Source of the DNA: Rossellomorea aquimaris
GTDB lineage: Bacteria > Bacillota > Bacilli > Bacillales > Bacillaceae_B
Direction of reading: 5' to 3'
DNA: 64,000 bases
Assembly (NCBI RefSeq): GCF_008180865.1
Contig: NZ_VTEX01000001.1
Location: 705,261-769,260 of the forward strand
Shown: positions 17,304 to 26,001 of the stretch, piece by piece
Numbering within the stretch: position 1 is the stretch's first letter
How the letters are laid out: each line of letters starts with the position of its first letter
The notes under the pieces: model-generated
Told to the model about the DNA's origin: nothing
Seen by the model: the letters and a program-made list of their open reading frames with translations, nothing else
Databases searched by the model: none
Program-made: the position numbers and the translations under genes

Positions 17304-18731
17304 ATGAATAAAATTATTCAAAATGGAACCATTATTACGGCAACAGACACATATAAAGCGGATGTGCTTATACAGAATGGTAAGATCGCAGCTATAGGTA
17401 AAGGGTTTGATACTAGCAATGCAGAAATAATTGACGCGAATGGAAAGTACATTTTTCCCGGTGGGATCGACCCCCATACTCATCTGGAAATGCCTTTTGG
17501 TGGGACGGTATCAAAGGATGATTTCGAGAGTGGAACCATTGCAGCAGCGTTTGGAGGAACAACGACACTCATTGATTTCTGTTTGACCAATAAGGGAGAA
17601 CCTCTTCAAAATGCAATTGATACTTGGCATGCGAAGTCTAAGGATAAAGCAGTAATCGATTATAGTTTCCATTTAATGATCGGGGAAATCAATCAAGATG
17701 TCCTATCGCAGCTTCCTGAGATGATGGATAAAGAGGGGATTACATCATTCAAAGTCTTTATGGCATATAAAAATGTATTCCAGGCAGACGATGAAACGCT
17801 ATTTAGAACCTTAATAGCCGCGAAGGAATTAGGAGCACTCGTAATGGTACATGCAGAGAATGGCGACGTTATTGAGTATTTAACCGAAAAGGCTTTAGTG
17901 GAAGGGAAAACGGAACCAATTTATCACGCGCTGACGAGACCTCCTGAACTGGAGGGGGAAGCGACTGGCCGTGCAGCTAAACTAACCGGATTGGCAGATT
18001 CCCAATTATATGTTGTGCATGTTTCCTGCTCTGATGCCGTTGAACAGATTTCAGCAGCGAGAAGTAAAGGATTGAATGTTTGGGGAGAAACATGTCCTCA
18101 GTATCTTGTGCTTGATCAAACCTATTTAGAACGTCCGAATTTTGAGGGAGCTAAATACGTTTGGTCGCCGCCCCTTCGTGAGAAGTGGCACCAAGATGTT
18201 CTCTGGAATGCCTTGAAAAGTGGTCAGCTGCAAACAATAGGGTCAGATCAATGCTCATTTGATTTCCAAGGGCAAAAAGATCTTGGGAAAGATGATTTCA
18301 CTAAAATCCCGAATGGCGGACCGATTGTAGAGGACCGTGTATCCATATTATTCTCAGAAGGAGTTGAAAAAGGGCGGATAAGCTTAAACCAGTTTGTTGA
18401 TATCATGTCTACACGTAGTGCAAAGCTGTTTGGCCTCTATCCTCAGAAGGGAACCATTGCAGTAGGTTCTGATGCAGATGTGGTCATTTTCGATCCAAAT
18501 GCTGAGAGAGTGATAAGTGCTGAAACTCATCATATGGCAGCAGATTATAACCCGTTTGAAGGCATGAAGATAAAAGGTGAACCTGTTTCTGTATTTTCCA
18601 GGGGTGAATATGTCATTAAAGACAAACAGTTTGTCGGTAAGCTGGGAACCGGAAAGTATATTAAGAGAGCAAAATACGGTAAGCTTCTTTCAAATGAAGA
18701 GAGTGAAGCACTTCAATCCTCTAAGTCTTAA
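17304..18731 (+). CDS. hydA: Dihydropyrimidinase (hydantoinase)
   Basis: This metal-dependent cyclic amidase opens dihydrouracil or dihydrothymine to the N-carbamoyl amino acid, the second step of the pathway. The 475-residue protein has the metal ligands H58 and H60 (DPHTH), the lysine expected to be carbamylated, K150 (SFKVFMAYK), H183 (MVHAENG), H239 (VVHVSCSD) and a C-terminal aspartate (GSDQCSF). ATGs lie at 17298 and 17304; only the second is well spaced from GGAGG. Because its neighbours act on dihydropyrimidines and N-carbamoyl-beta-alanine, dihydropyrimidinase is preferred over other hydantoinase activities. Confidence 0.93.
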   Translation: MNKIIQNGTIITATDTYKADVLIQNGKIAAIGKGFDTSNAEIIDANGKYIFPGGIDPHTHLEMPFGGTVSKDDFESGTIAAAFGGTTTLIDFCLTNKGEPLQNAIDTWHAKSKDKAVIDYSFHLMIGEINQDVLSQLPEMMDKEGITSFKVFMAYKNVFQADDETLFRTLIAAKELGALVMVHAENGDVIEYLTEKALVEGKTEPIYHALTRPPELEGEATGRAAKLTGLADSQLYVVHVSCSDAVEQISAARSKGLNVWGETCPQYLVLDQTYLERPNFEGAKYVWSPPLREKWHQDVLWNALKSGQLQTIGSDQCSFDFQGQKDLGKDDFTKIPNGGPIVEDRVSILFSEGVEKGRISLNQFVDIMSTRSAKLFGLYPQKGTIAVGSDADVVIFDPNAERVISAETHHMAADYNPFEGMKIKGEPVSVFSRGEYVIKDKQFVGKLGTGKYIKRAKYGKLLSNEESEALQSSKS

Positions 18732-18773
18732 AAACTTTAGAAAATAATGCATCTTAACTGTAGAACAACTCCT

Positions 18774-18804
18774 GCCAGAGGAAGGGAGACTGCCTTCCTC
18801 CGGC
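18774..18804 (+). promoter_or_regulatory. Strong hairpin without T-run inside the pyd operon
   Basis: GCC-a-GAGGAAGG and CCTTCCTC-c-GGC pair with one mismatched position. No T-run follows, so this is unlikely to be a full terminator. It may adjust mRNA stability between the enzyme genes and the transporter gene. Confidence 0.5.
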
Positions 18805-18862
18805 CACTCTTGTCAAAGATTTGGTTTTGCCATTCGATGCAAACAAATAAGGGGTGTTCAAG

Positions 18863-20335
18863 ATGAAGAAAAGTTATTTAAAGTCTCCTGATTTATTACC
18901 GATTAAAGAGAGCGAAAGAAAAATCACCAAGCTTGGCTATTCATTTATGTGGGTTGGAATGGTTGTCGTTCTTGCAACCTTCGCCATTGGCGGAGCCGGA
19001 GTCGTATCCCTACCCCTACCTCTTGTTGTACTTGCCACCATCATTGGGTCACTTGCGATCGGTCTATTTATTACATTGACCGGGGATATCGGGATTGAGC
19101 ATGGGGTATCATTCCCAGTCTATATGAGAGCCCCTTTTGGAACGCTTGGAACCCATATTCCTTCTGTAGTGCGTGGTCTGGCAGCATCAATGTGGTTTGG
19201 AATAAACACTTACTTTGGTGCAACAGCGATGAATGGTATTTTAAATATTTTATTTGGTTTTGATAATTGGTTTGTTTGTTTCGTGATTTTTGCGGTCCTT
19301 CAATTAGTGAATACAGCTCTTGGGATTAAAGCTGTGGAAAGATTTGCCGACCTTGCAGCACCGGTCATCATTCTAATTTCTGTATGGATGTATTCATCCT
19401 TATCTGAATCTGCCGCTTCTCAAGGAAGAGACATTTGGAGCTGGGTTGAAAGTCCGGTAACAGGTGCTGCAACTTTTACGGCTTTTCTGGTAGTCGTCTT
19501 TAGTAATATGGGATTTTGGGCCACACTATCTGCTGATATTCCGTCCATTTCCAGATTCATGAAAGCTCCAAAAAATGAGCGGAATTGGTTTAAGAGGAAT
19601 AAAAGCTCGTTAATTGGTAACCTTGTAGCTCTTCCTATCACTCAATCATTTATGGTGTTAATTGGAGGAATTTCATATATTGCCGTACTGAATTATGATC
19701 CCGTAGTAGCTCTTCAAGAAGCAGCGAGCGGATTCGTTTTAGGTGTCCTCCTTCTAATGATCGTCCTGGCTCAATGGTCAACGAATATTGCTGCGAATAT
19801 CGTTCCGGCTGCAACAATATTCTCTAATGTCGGGGGACCAAAATTCCCGTTCTGGGCAGGGGTCATTACTGCTGGTATTGTGGGTACGATCGTACAACCA
19901 TGGAACCTTTTTGGTGTAATCATTCCAGTTCTACTATTCGTAGGAGGCATTTTGTCAGCCATCGTAGGGATTTTGATTTCAGATTATTATTTTATCAGGA
20001 AGCGAAGAGTCAATGTACCTGCATTATATGAAGACAAAGGACAATTCAAGTATATGAATGGAGTGAATCTTGCAGGGTTCATTTCATGGATTATTGGAGG
20101 AGTTGCCTCCTATTACGTTCCAAACTTCTCTTTTTTAGTCGGCTTCGGGGGTGGAGCTATTTGCTATTATGTATTAGCTAAATTCTGGTGGTTTAAGAAA
20201 TATGAGCAGGCAGAACTAATTGATCCGAGTGATGAGAAATATCTTGGCTTGTCTGTCGGCCGCGATTGGGAAATTCAAGTCGAAGAAGAAGTCGTTGTCT
20301 CAGAAGAATCCCCAACAGGAACAAGTTTTTCTTAA
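18863..20335 (+). CDS. NCS1-family nucleobase permease (likely uracil/pyrimidine)
   Basis: This 490-residue membrane protein has about 12 hydrophobic segments and the NCS1 (nucleobase:cation symporter-1) pattern, including SFPVYMRAPFGTLG (about 85-98), an unwound-helix-like stretch rich in glycine near 30-45, and an NIAANIVPA motif (about 308-316). NCS1 members carry uracil, cytosine, allantoin or hydantoins. Uracil or a related pyrimidine is inferred from its place between hydA and the operon's small genes. The ATG at 18863 behind AAGGGG is preferred over a GTG at 18854. An acidic cytosolic tail closes the protein (QVEEEVVVSEE). Confidence 0.88.
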   Translation: MKKSYLKSPDLLPIKESERKITKLGYSFMWVGMVVVLATFAIGGAGVVSLPLPLVVLATIIGSLAIGLFITLTGDIGIEHGVSFPVYMRAPFGTLGTHIPSVVRGLAASMWFGINTYFGATAMNGILNILFGFDNWFVCFVIFAVLQLVNTALGIKAVERFADLAAPVIILISVWMYSSLSESAASQGRDIWSWVESPVTGAATFTAFLVVVFSNMGFWATLSADIPSISRFMKAPKNERNWFKRNKSSLIGNLVALPITQSFMVLIGGISYIAVLNYDPVVALQEAASGFVLGVLLLMIVLAQWSTNIAANIVPAATIFSNVGGPKFPFWAGVITAGIVGTIVQPWNLFGVIIPVLLFVGGILSAIVGILISDYYFIRKRRVNVPALYEDKGQFKYMNGVNLAGFISWIIGGVASYYVPNFSFLVGFGGGAICYYVLAKFWWFKKYEQAELIDPSDEKYLGLSVGRDWEIQVEEEVVVSEESPTGTSFS

Positions 20336-20406
20336 TAGGAATGGTTTTCATTGGATCATGAAGCAGGGTAGTTCTTATCTGAAGATACGATAGAAAGGGT
20401 GTCGTC

Positions 20407-20610
20407 ATGTCTGATTATCAAGAGTTTTTAAGTGAACGGGATAAGATTGATTTTCTCATTCAAAAAGGTTTTAAAATTGAGAAAATAACAGAGAACCTAA
20501 GTGGGGCATTTGTTCTGTTTAAGCATACTGAAAATAAAAGAAGTGCCACTCTTCATGTGAAAACGGCAAATGCACGAAAATATTTTTCAAATCTATTACT
20601 TCAAAACTAA
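20407..20610 (+). CDS. Small unknown protein A of the pyd operon
   Basis: This 67-residue soluble protein begins MSDYQEFLSERDKIDFLIQK, with AAAGGG nine bases before the ATG. It is mixed in charge, with predicted helix over about 5-25 and then a probable beta region (FVLFKHTENKRSATLHVKT). There is no membrane segment, metal motif or known domain that I recognise. It lies 71 bases after the permease gene and 21 bases before a second tiny gene, in the same direction as the whole operon, so it is very probably co-transcribed. A role linked to pyrimidine uptake or breakdown is guilt by association. Confidence 0.7.
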   Translation: MSDYQEFLSERDKIDFLIQKGFKIEKITENLSGAFVLFKHTENKRSATLHVKTANARKYFSNLLLQN

Positions 20611-20631
20611 TAGTTGAAGGGGGAAACTTGG

Positions 20632-20817
20632 ATGAGTGACGTTATGGGACCGCGTGAAGGAAAGGAACTGACACTCCTTCCTGGAAATATGCAAACGTCT
20701 GACGAGTTAATCGAATGGGTGTTAGCCGTCTTATCTTCACAACAGCTATCAGATGAAGAAATAATGAAATGGTGGAGTGAAGAGATCCAGTTTGCCATCC
20801 CCTATGTAGAAGAATAG
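20632..20817 (+). CDS. Small unknown acidic protein B of the pyd operon
   Basis: This 61-residue acidic protein starts at the ATG at 20632 behind GGGGG; an in-frame TTG at 20614 lies before that site. It reads MSDVMGPREGKELTLLPGNM and then forms a probable amphipathic helical pair rich in W and E (ELIEWVLAVLSS, EEIMKWWSEE). There are no cysteines, signal peptide or recognised domain. The short start motif, two helices and acidic charge suggest a partner-binding or adaptor protein, which is only inference. It ends 72 bases before the PucR regulator gene. Confidence 0.7.
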   Translation: MSDVMGPREGKELTLLPGNMQTSDELIEWVLAVLSSQQLSDEEIMKWWSEEIQFAIPYVEE

Positions 20818-20889
20818 ATGCAAAATGAGGGATTGGTTCCGCCAATCCTTTTTCTCCATTTTCCTAAGGCAGAACAAGAGGAGAGAAAA

Positions 20890-22491
20890 ATGAAAAGTAA
20901 TTACTATTTCTCAGTAGAAGATATTCTAGTAAGAAAGTACTTTGAACATGCTAAAGTGATTGCTGGGCACAATGGTCTCAGCCGTCAGGTGAAGTGGGTC
21001 CATGTAGTCGAAGTAACTTCGATAAAAAATCTTCTTAACGGAAATGAACTGATTCTTTCTACAGGAATCGCTTTACAGGAGGAAAAGACCTTTCTTTCAC
21101 TCCTTCAACAGTTAATCGAGAGTGAAGCAGCAGCCATTTGCATTGAACTTGATACAAACATTTCCACGATTCCAATTTCTGTATTAAAGTGTGCAGATGT
21201 ATTTGATTTTCCTATTATCGTGTTTCAAAGGGAAGTTCCGTTCGTTAGTATAACTCAGGATATTCACTCCGTACTCATCAATCAGCAATACGACATGATA
21301 AAAAAACTGGATTCATATGCACAGGAGTTAAACAGAAGGCTGCTCGGGGTTAATCACTTCAGAGAGATCCTTCAGGTTTTACATAAGGAGCTTACTGTAC
21401 CTGTACTCTTTCAGTTGAAAGAACAAGAGGTGGAAATCTATCCTCTCATGAGCTCACCTGATGAAGAGAGGATACGAGAATGTTATCACAGTCATAAAGA
21501 TTCCCGTAATCATCATTTTGCCTCCACTAAAGTTATTCTATTTGACCAGGAATACGCAGAGTTATGTATATACAGAAGCGATCATCCTTTTAGTGAATAT
21601 GAGCTTCTTATATTGGACAGAACTTCAACGGCGTTAGCCCAGTATTTAATGAGAGAATTGTATTTTAACGAGCAAAAACGGTTAGAAGACTCCAAATGGA
21701 TTACCTGTTGGTTAAAAGGAGAACAGTCCTATGAGAGACTCTCCGCATTTTTAGCAGACTTAAAAGTACAAGTCAATGGTGGAGTCGTCTGTATTTGCCA
21801 GACGAATAGGCTGAATGAACAAGAGCCGATTGATTTTACCTATTTTAATCTTGTCACCAGAAGTATTTTTGAACAACAGGGTTTTCGTGTGTTACCCGAA
21901 AGAGTAGGGAATGATCTCATTTTCATTCTTCTGGACACAAGGAGGACAGGAGATTGGAAATCGAGAGTCACCACTGCCTACGAAAAGATTCTTCAGTCTG
22001 ATTTCTTTAAAGATTCTTCACAAACAGTATTTGCAACTGGCAAGTACCAAATGGAGACGATGGAAATTCACAAGAGCTATGAAACAGCTAAAGATAGTCT
22101 CATGTTTCAGTCAAAGGTGGATGCTTCAAAAGCGTATTTTTTCTTTGATGACTTGCATTTATACAGGCTGATTTCAATCGTTAACAACAATGTTAATCTG
22201 TGGGAAATGATCGAAGAGTACCTCACTCCGCTCCTGGATTATGATCGTAAACATGATGGCAGTCTATTGAAGACGTTGAAGGTTTTCCTTGCATGTCAGG
22301 GATCAAAACAGGAAACATCAAAACAACTATTCATTGTAAGACAAACACTCTACCATCGCCTCAAAAAAATTGAAGATTTACTTGGAGATGATTTCATGAC
22401 CTCTGATAAACGTGTGGCCATCGAGTTTCTCCTTGCTGCCCATGACTATTTGCAACCACTCAGCTCTTTGAAAAAGTCGAAGATTAATTAA
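20890..22491 (+). CDS. pucR: PucR-family transcriptional regulator
   Basis: PucR proteins are activators of purine and pyrimidine catabolic genes in Bacillaceae. The 533-residue product has an N-terminal PucR sensor domain (about 5-130, SVEDILVRKYFEHAKVIAGHNG) and a C-terminal HTH_30 domain (about 465-515) with the family form KQLFIVRQTLYHRLKKIEDLLG. The ATG at 20890 follows GAGGAGAG; the frame is open upstream to 20818 without a site. It is the last gene of the pydC-preT-preA-hydA-permease run and just before the mmsA-aminotransferase pair, so it probably controls both. The effector is unknown. Confidence 0.9.
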   Translation: MKSNYYFSVEDILVRKYFEHAKVIAGHNGLSRQVKWVHVVEVTSIKNLLNGNELILSTGIALQEEKTFLSLLQQLIESEAAAICIELDTNISTIPISVLKCADVFDFPIIVFQREVPFVSITQDIHSVLINQQYDMIKKLDSYAQELNRRLLGVNHFREILQVLHKELTVPVLFQLKEQEVEIYPLMSSPDEERIRECYHSHKDSRNHHFASTKVILFDQEYAELCIYRSDHPFSEYELLILDRTSTALAQYLMRELYFNEQKRLEDSKWITCWLKGEQSYERLSAFLADLKVQVNGGVVCICQTNRLNEQEPIDFTYFNLVTRSIFEQQGFRVLPERVGNDLIFILLDTRRTGDWKSRVTTAYEKILQSDFFKDSSQTVFATGKYQMETMEIHKSYETAKDSLMFQSKVDASKAYFFFDDLHLYRLISIVNNNVNLWEMIEEYLTPLLDYDRKHDGSLLKTLKVFLACQGSKQETSKQLFIVRQTLYHRLKKIEDLLGDDFMTSDKRVAIEFLLAAHDYLQPLSSLKKSKIN

Positions 22492-22640
22492 TTGTAAAAT
22501 GTCAAATTGAGAGGTCAGGTTCTTTTACACAATGTCTAATGCAACCACTTACAATTTATTTCATAATAAAACTATAAACGTTACGACAGGTCCTACACTA
22601 CGGAGAAACAGCCGATGAAAAAATAAGGAGGAACTAGAAT

Positions 22641-24107
22641 ATGACGATCATTAAAAAAGACGTAGCTGTATTAAAGAATTACATTGGAGGGGAATGGGTT
22701 GATTCTCTTAGCTCACAGACGTTACAAGTCGTGAATCCTGCTACAAATGAAGAGATTGCAAGAGTCCCGGTTTCTACTAAAGAAGACGTCGCTATGGCTG
22801 TGAAGGCTGCCAAGCAAGCCTCACAAACCTGGAAGAAGACGCCGGTTCCAAAACGTGCACGTATTTTATATAAATACCATTCTTTACTTTCAGACAATCA
22901 TGAGGAATTGGCCAAACTGGTTGTACAGGAAAATGGTAAATCATTTAAAGAGGCGTATGGTGAAGTGCAGCGGGGACTTGAGTGTGTGGAATTCGCTTGT
23001 GGTGCACCGACTTTAATGATGGGTGAAACGTTGAGTGGTATTGCAGAGGATATAGATTCAGAGATGTTCCGTTATCCAATTGGGGTAGTGGGGGGGATCA
23101 CGCCATTTAACTTTCCAATGATGGTACCCCTGTGGATGTTCCCGCTTGCAATTGCGTGTGGAAATACCTTCGTGTTGAAGCCATCTGAAAGAACCCCGAT
23201 TTTAGCCAATAGGCTTGCAGAGTTATTAACAGATGCAGGAATGCCTGATGGTGTATTAAATGTCGTACATGGTGCACATGATGTCGTAAATGGGTTGATC
23301 GAGCATAAAGAAGTAGCAGCCATATCCTTCGTCGGGTCTCAGCCGGTGGCTAAATATGTGTATCAACAGGCTGCCTCTCATGGGAAAAGGGTGCAGGCAT
23401 TATCCGGGGCGAAGAATCATCATGTTGTCATGCCTGATGCAGATATGAATAAAGCGGCTGAGCATATTATCAGTTCAGCGTTTGGCAGTGCCGGCCAGAG
23501 ATGTATGGCGTGCAGTGCCGTAGTGGTTGTAGGGGATAATGAACCGTTTGTTAAAGCTTTAAGTAAAAAAGCAGATGAGTTATGTATTGGTAACGGAATG
23601 GACGAAGAAGTGCTTCTCACTCCCGTCATTCGAAAAGAACATCGGGAGAAGACACTTGGTTATATTGACAAAGGTCTGCAGGAAGGCGCATCCCTAATAC
23701 GAGATGGGCGTAAAGAAATGGATGACTTCAAGGAAGGAAACTTCTTGGGTGCAACGATCTTTGACCATGTTTCACCGGATATGACCATTGCAAAAGAAGA
23801 AATGTTTGCCCCTATCCTCAGTTTACTGAGAGCCAAGGATCTGGATGAAGGACTTGATTATATTCGTCAATCACGATATGGAAATGGTGCTACGATTTAC
23901 ACGAAAGATGCAAAGGCTGTCCGACAGTTCAGAGAAGAAGCAGACGCTGGAATGCTGGGTATCAACGTTGGTGTTCCTGCGACAATGGCGTTCTTCCCAT
24001 TTTCAGGGTGGAAGGATTCTTTCTATGGGGATATGCATGTAAACGGTAAAGACGGAGTAAATTTCTATACTAGGAAGAAAATGATCACTTCTCGATTTGA
24101 TTTTTAA
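22641..24107 (+). CDS. mmsA: CoA-acylating (methyl)malonate-semialdehyde dehydrogenase
   Basis: This NAD-dependent enzyme converts malonate semialdehyde (from uracil) to acetyl-CoA, or methylmalonate semialdehyde (from thymine) to propionyl-CoA, with loss of CO2. The 488-residue protein is an aldehyde dehydrogenase with the family's FNFPMMVPLWMFP stretch (about 154-166), KPSERTP (about 179-185) and the catalytic cysteine C288 in GQRCMAC. It resembles B. subtilis IolA, but the setting beside the aminotransferase and pyd operon points to the last step of pyrimidine breakdown. A GGAGG site precedes the ATG. Confidence 0.93.
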   Translation: MTIIKKDVAVLKNYIGGEWVDSLSSQTLQVVNPATNEEIARVPVSTKEDVAMAVKAAKQASQTWKKTPVPKRARILYKYHSLLSDNHEELAKLVVQENGKSFKEAYGEVQRGLECVEFACGAPTLMMGETLSGIAEDIDSEMFRYPIGVVGGITPFNFPMMVPLWMFPLAIACGNTFVLKPSERTPILANRLAELLTDAGMPDGVLNVVHGAHDVVNGLIEHKEVAAISFVGSQPVAKYVYQQAASHGKRVQALSGAKNHHVVMPDADMNKAAEHIISSAFGSAGQRCMACSAVVVVGDNEPFVKALSKKADELCIGNGMDEEVLLTPVIRKEHREKTLGYIDKGLQEGASLIRDGRKEMDDFKEGNFLGATIFDHVSPDMTIAKEEMFAPILSLLRAKDLDEGLDYIRQSRYGNGATIYTKDAKAVRQFREEADAGMLGINVGVPATMAFFPFSGWKDSFYGDMHVNGKDGVNFYTRKKMITSRFDF

Positions 24108-24128
24108 TCTGAGTTAGGGGGAACTTTC

Positions 24129-25481
24129 ATGGTGAAAGCAGGTCAATCTCAAGATGTATGGTTAAGGAATGATGAAAAGCTCATTTGGCATTCCATGAAA
24201 CCATACAATCCCGATGGAACAATGGTCGTTACAGAGTCTGCAGGGTCCTGGATTACAGATAAGGATGGTCAAAAATTTCTGGATGGCATGGCAGGGCTAT
24301 GGTGTGTAAACGTAGGATATGGTCGACAGGAATTAGCAGAAGCAGCTTATCTTCAGCTTAAAAAAATGGCGTACTTTCCACTAACACAAAGTCATCAGCC
24401 GGCTATTGAGCTTGCTGAGAAATTAAATCATTTACTTGGGGATGACTATGTCATTTTCTTTTCCAACAGTGGCTCAGAAGCCAACGAAACCGCCTTTAAG
24501 ATTGCCAGACAGTATCACCAGCAAAAAGGGGAACACGGACGGTATAAAATTTTTTCCAGATATAGAGGGTATCACGGGAATTCCATGGGGGCCCTGGCCG
24601 CAACAGGTCAGGCTCAGCGGAAATATAAGTATGAGCCGTTAGCTCCCGGATTTATCCATATCGCTCCACCCGATAGCTATCGCGATGAAACATCGGGGCA
24701 AAGCCCACATGAACTTCCTGGAGTAAAGGCAATTGATCAAGCGATGACCTGGGAATTAAGTGAAACAGCGGCTGCGTTGATCATGGAACCAATCATCACA
24801 GGAGGTGGGGTACTCGTTCCACAAGATGAATATATGAAAGCGGCGAAAGAAGTTTGTGAGAAGCATGGAGCACTCATGATTGTCGATGAAGTGATTTGTG
24901 GCTTTGGACGTACAGGCAAGCCATTTGGTTTCATGAATTATGATGTAAAGCCGGATATCATCACAATGGCAAAAGGGATTACAAGTGCGTATCTTCCGTT
25001 ATCTGCAACAGCCGTGAAGCGTGAGATATATGAAGAGTTTAAAGGAACTGAGGAATATGATTACTTCCGCCATATCAATACATTCGGTGGAAACCCTGCA
25101 GCATGTGCCCTTGCTTTGAAAAACATTGAAATCATGGAGAGTGAGAAGCTTTTTGAACGCTCCGCTGATCTTGGTGAAAAGGCATTGAACACGTTGAAAA
25201 ATCATTTGCAAGATCATCAATATGTTGGAGATGTTCGAGGAAAGGGTCTATTAATTGGAATTGAAATGGTAAGTGATAGGGAAACAAAAGAACCTTTAGA
25301 CGTCTCGAAGGTCAATGAGGTGATTGGATACTGTAAACAAAAAGGTGTAATCATTGGGAAAAATGGGGCTACAGTCGCTGGTTACAACAATGTGCTTACT
25401 TTATCACCACCATTGAACATAGAAGAGGAAGATCTGGATCTGTTATTATCCACCGTGATGGATGGGATCAAGCAACTTTAA
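24129..25481 (+). CDS. Class III (omega-amino acid) aminotransferase, likely beta-alanine transaminase
   Basis: This fold-type I PLP enzyme of 450 residues probably transfers the amino group of beta-alanine or 3-aminoisobutyrate to pyruvate or 2-oxoglutarate, giving the semialdehyde used by the neighbouring dehydrogenase. Visible features are FSNSGSEANETA (about 115-126), YHGNSMGALAATGQ (about 150-163), the acidic cofactor residue in VDEVICGFGRTG (about 255-266) and the PLP lysine K282 in MAKGITSAY. It starts 21 bases after mmsA and ends before a strong terminator, so the pair forms one transcript. The amino acceptor cannot be told from sequence. Confidence 0.92.
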   Translation: MVKAGQSQDVWLRNDEKLIWHSMKPYNPDGTMVVTESAGSWITDKDGQKFLDGMAGLWCVNVGYGRQELAEAAYLQLKKMAYFPLTQSHQPAIELAEKLNHLLGDDYVIFFSNSGSEANETAFKIARQYHQQKGEHGRYKIFSRYRGYHGNSMGALAATGQAQRKYKYEPLAPGFIHIAPPDSYRDETSGQSPHELPGVKAIDQAMTWELSETAAALIMEPIITGGGVLVPQDEYMKAAKEVCEKHGALMIVDEVICGFGRTGKPFGFMNYDVKPDIITMAKGITSAYLPLSATAVKREIYEEFKGTEEYDYFRHINTFGGNPAACALALKNIEIMESEKLFERSADLGEKALNTLKNHLQDHQYVGDVRGKGLLIGIEMVSDRETKEPLDVSKVNEVIGYCKQKGVIIGKNGATVAGYNNVLTLSPPLNIEEEDLDLLLSTVMDGIKQL

Positions 25482-25492
25482 TAATAATGACT

Positions 25493-25530
25493 GGGAAAAC
25501 ACCTGTTTGTGCAGGTGTTTTCCCTTTTCT
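25493..25530 (+). terminator. Terminator of the mmsA-aminotransferase operon
   Basis: GGGAAAACACCTG pairs perfectly with CAGGTGTTTTCCC, followed by TTTTCTT. This marks the end of the pyrimidine-degradation cluster. Confidence 0.93.
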
Positions 25531-25583
25531 TATTAAATTGAATTTTATGGTAAAATAGATGAGTAAGAACATAGGGGGAGGGG

Positions 25584-25952
25584 ATGAGCATCATTTTCAA
25601 AGGGATTGATCATATTCAGTTTGCTGCTCCAAAAGGCAGCGAAGAGGAAGCTAGAAAGTTCTTTGGTGAAATTCTTGGTCTGAAGGAAATACCGAAACCT
25701 GAAAATCTTCAAGGGAGAGGCGGTTGTTGGTTTCAATATGGACCACAAGAAATTCATGTGGGGGTACAAAATGATTTTGTGCCAGCAACAAAAGCACATC
25801 CAGGATTACTTGTTGCAGATTTAGAAGCACTTAGAAGTAACCTAATGGAGAAAGGAATCAGGATAAAAGAAGATACACCGATTAACGGTAGAAATCGCTT
25901 TTTCGTCTCAGATCCATTTGGAAATCGAATTGAATTTTTAGAATACCATTAA
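25584..25952 (+). CDS. VOC-family (glyoxalase/dioxygenase fold) protein
   Basis: This 122-residue protein has the vicinal-oxygen-chelate pattern of two beta-alpha-beta-beta-beta units: GIDHIQFAAPKGSEEEARKFF at the start, IHVGVQNDF mid-way, and the closing FVSDPFGNRIEFLEYH. Possible metal ligands are H10, H53 and the late glutamate in IEFLE. VOC proteins include glyoxalases, dioxygenases and antibiotic-binding proteins, so the substrate cannot be named. GGGGGAGG precedes the ATG, and an extended -10-like TGGTAAAAT lies about 27 bases upstream. Confidence 0.85.
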   Translation: MSIIFKGIDHIQFAAPKGSEEEARKFFGEILGLKEIPKPENLQGRGGCWFQYGPQEIHVGVQNDFVPATKAHPGLLVADLEALRSNLMEKGIRIKEDTPINGRNRFFVSDPFGNRIEFLEYH

Positions 25953-25956
25953 TAAT

Positions 25957-25990
25957 GAATGCACCTCATGAATTAGGAGGTGCATTTTTA
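25957..25990. terminator. Bidirectional terminator between VOC and VanW genes
   Basis: ATGCACCTC pairs with GAGGTGCAT, and a T-run follows on the plus strand. Confidence 0.85.
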
Positions 25991-26001
25991 TTTTCAAAAC
26001 A

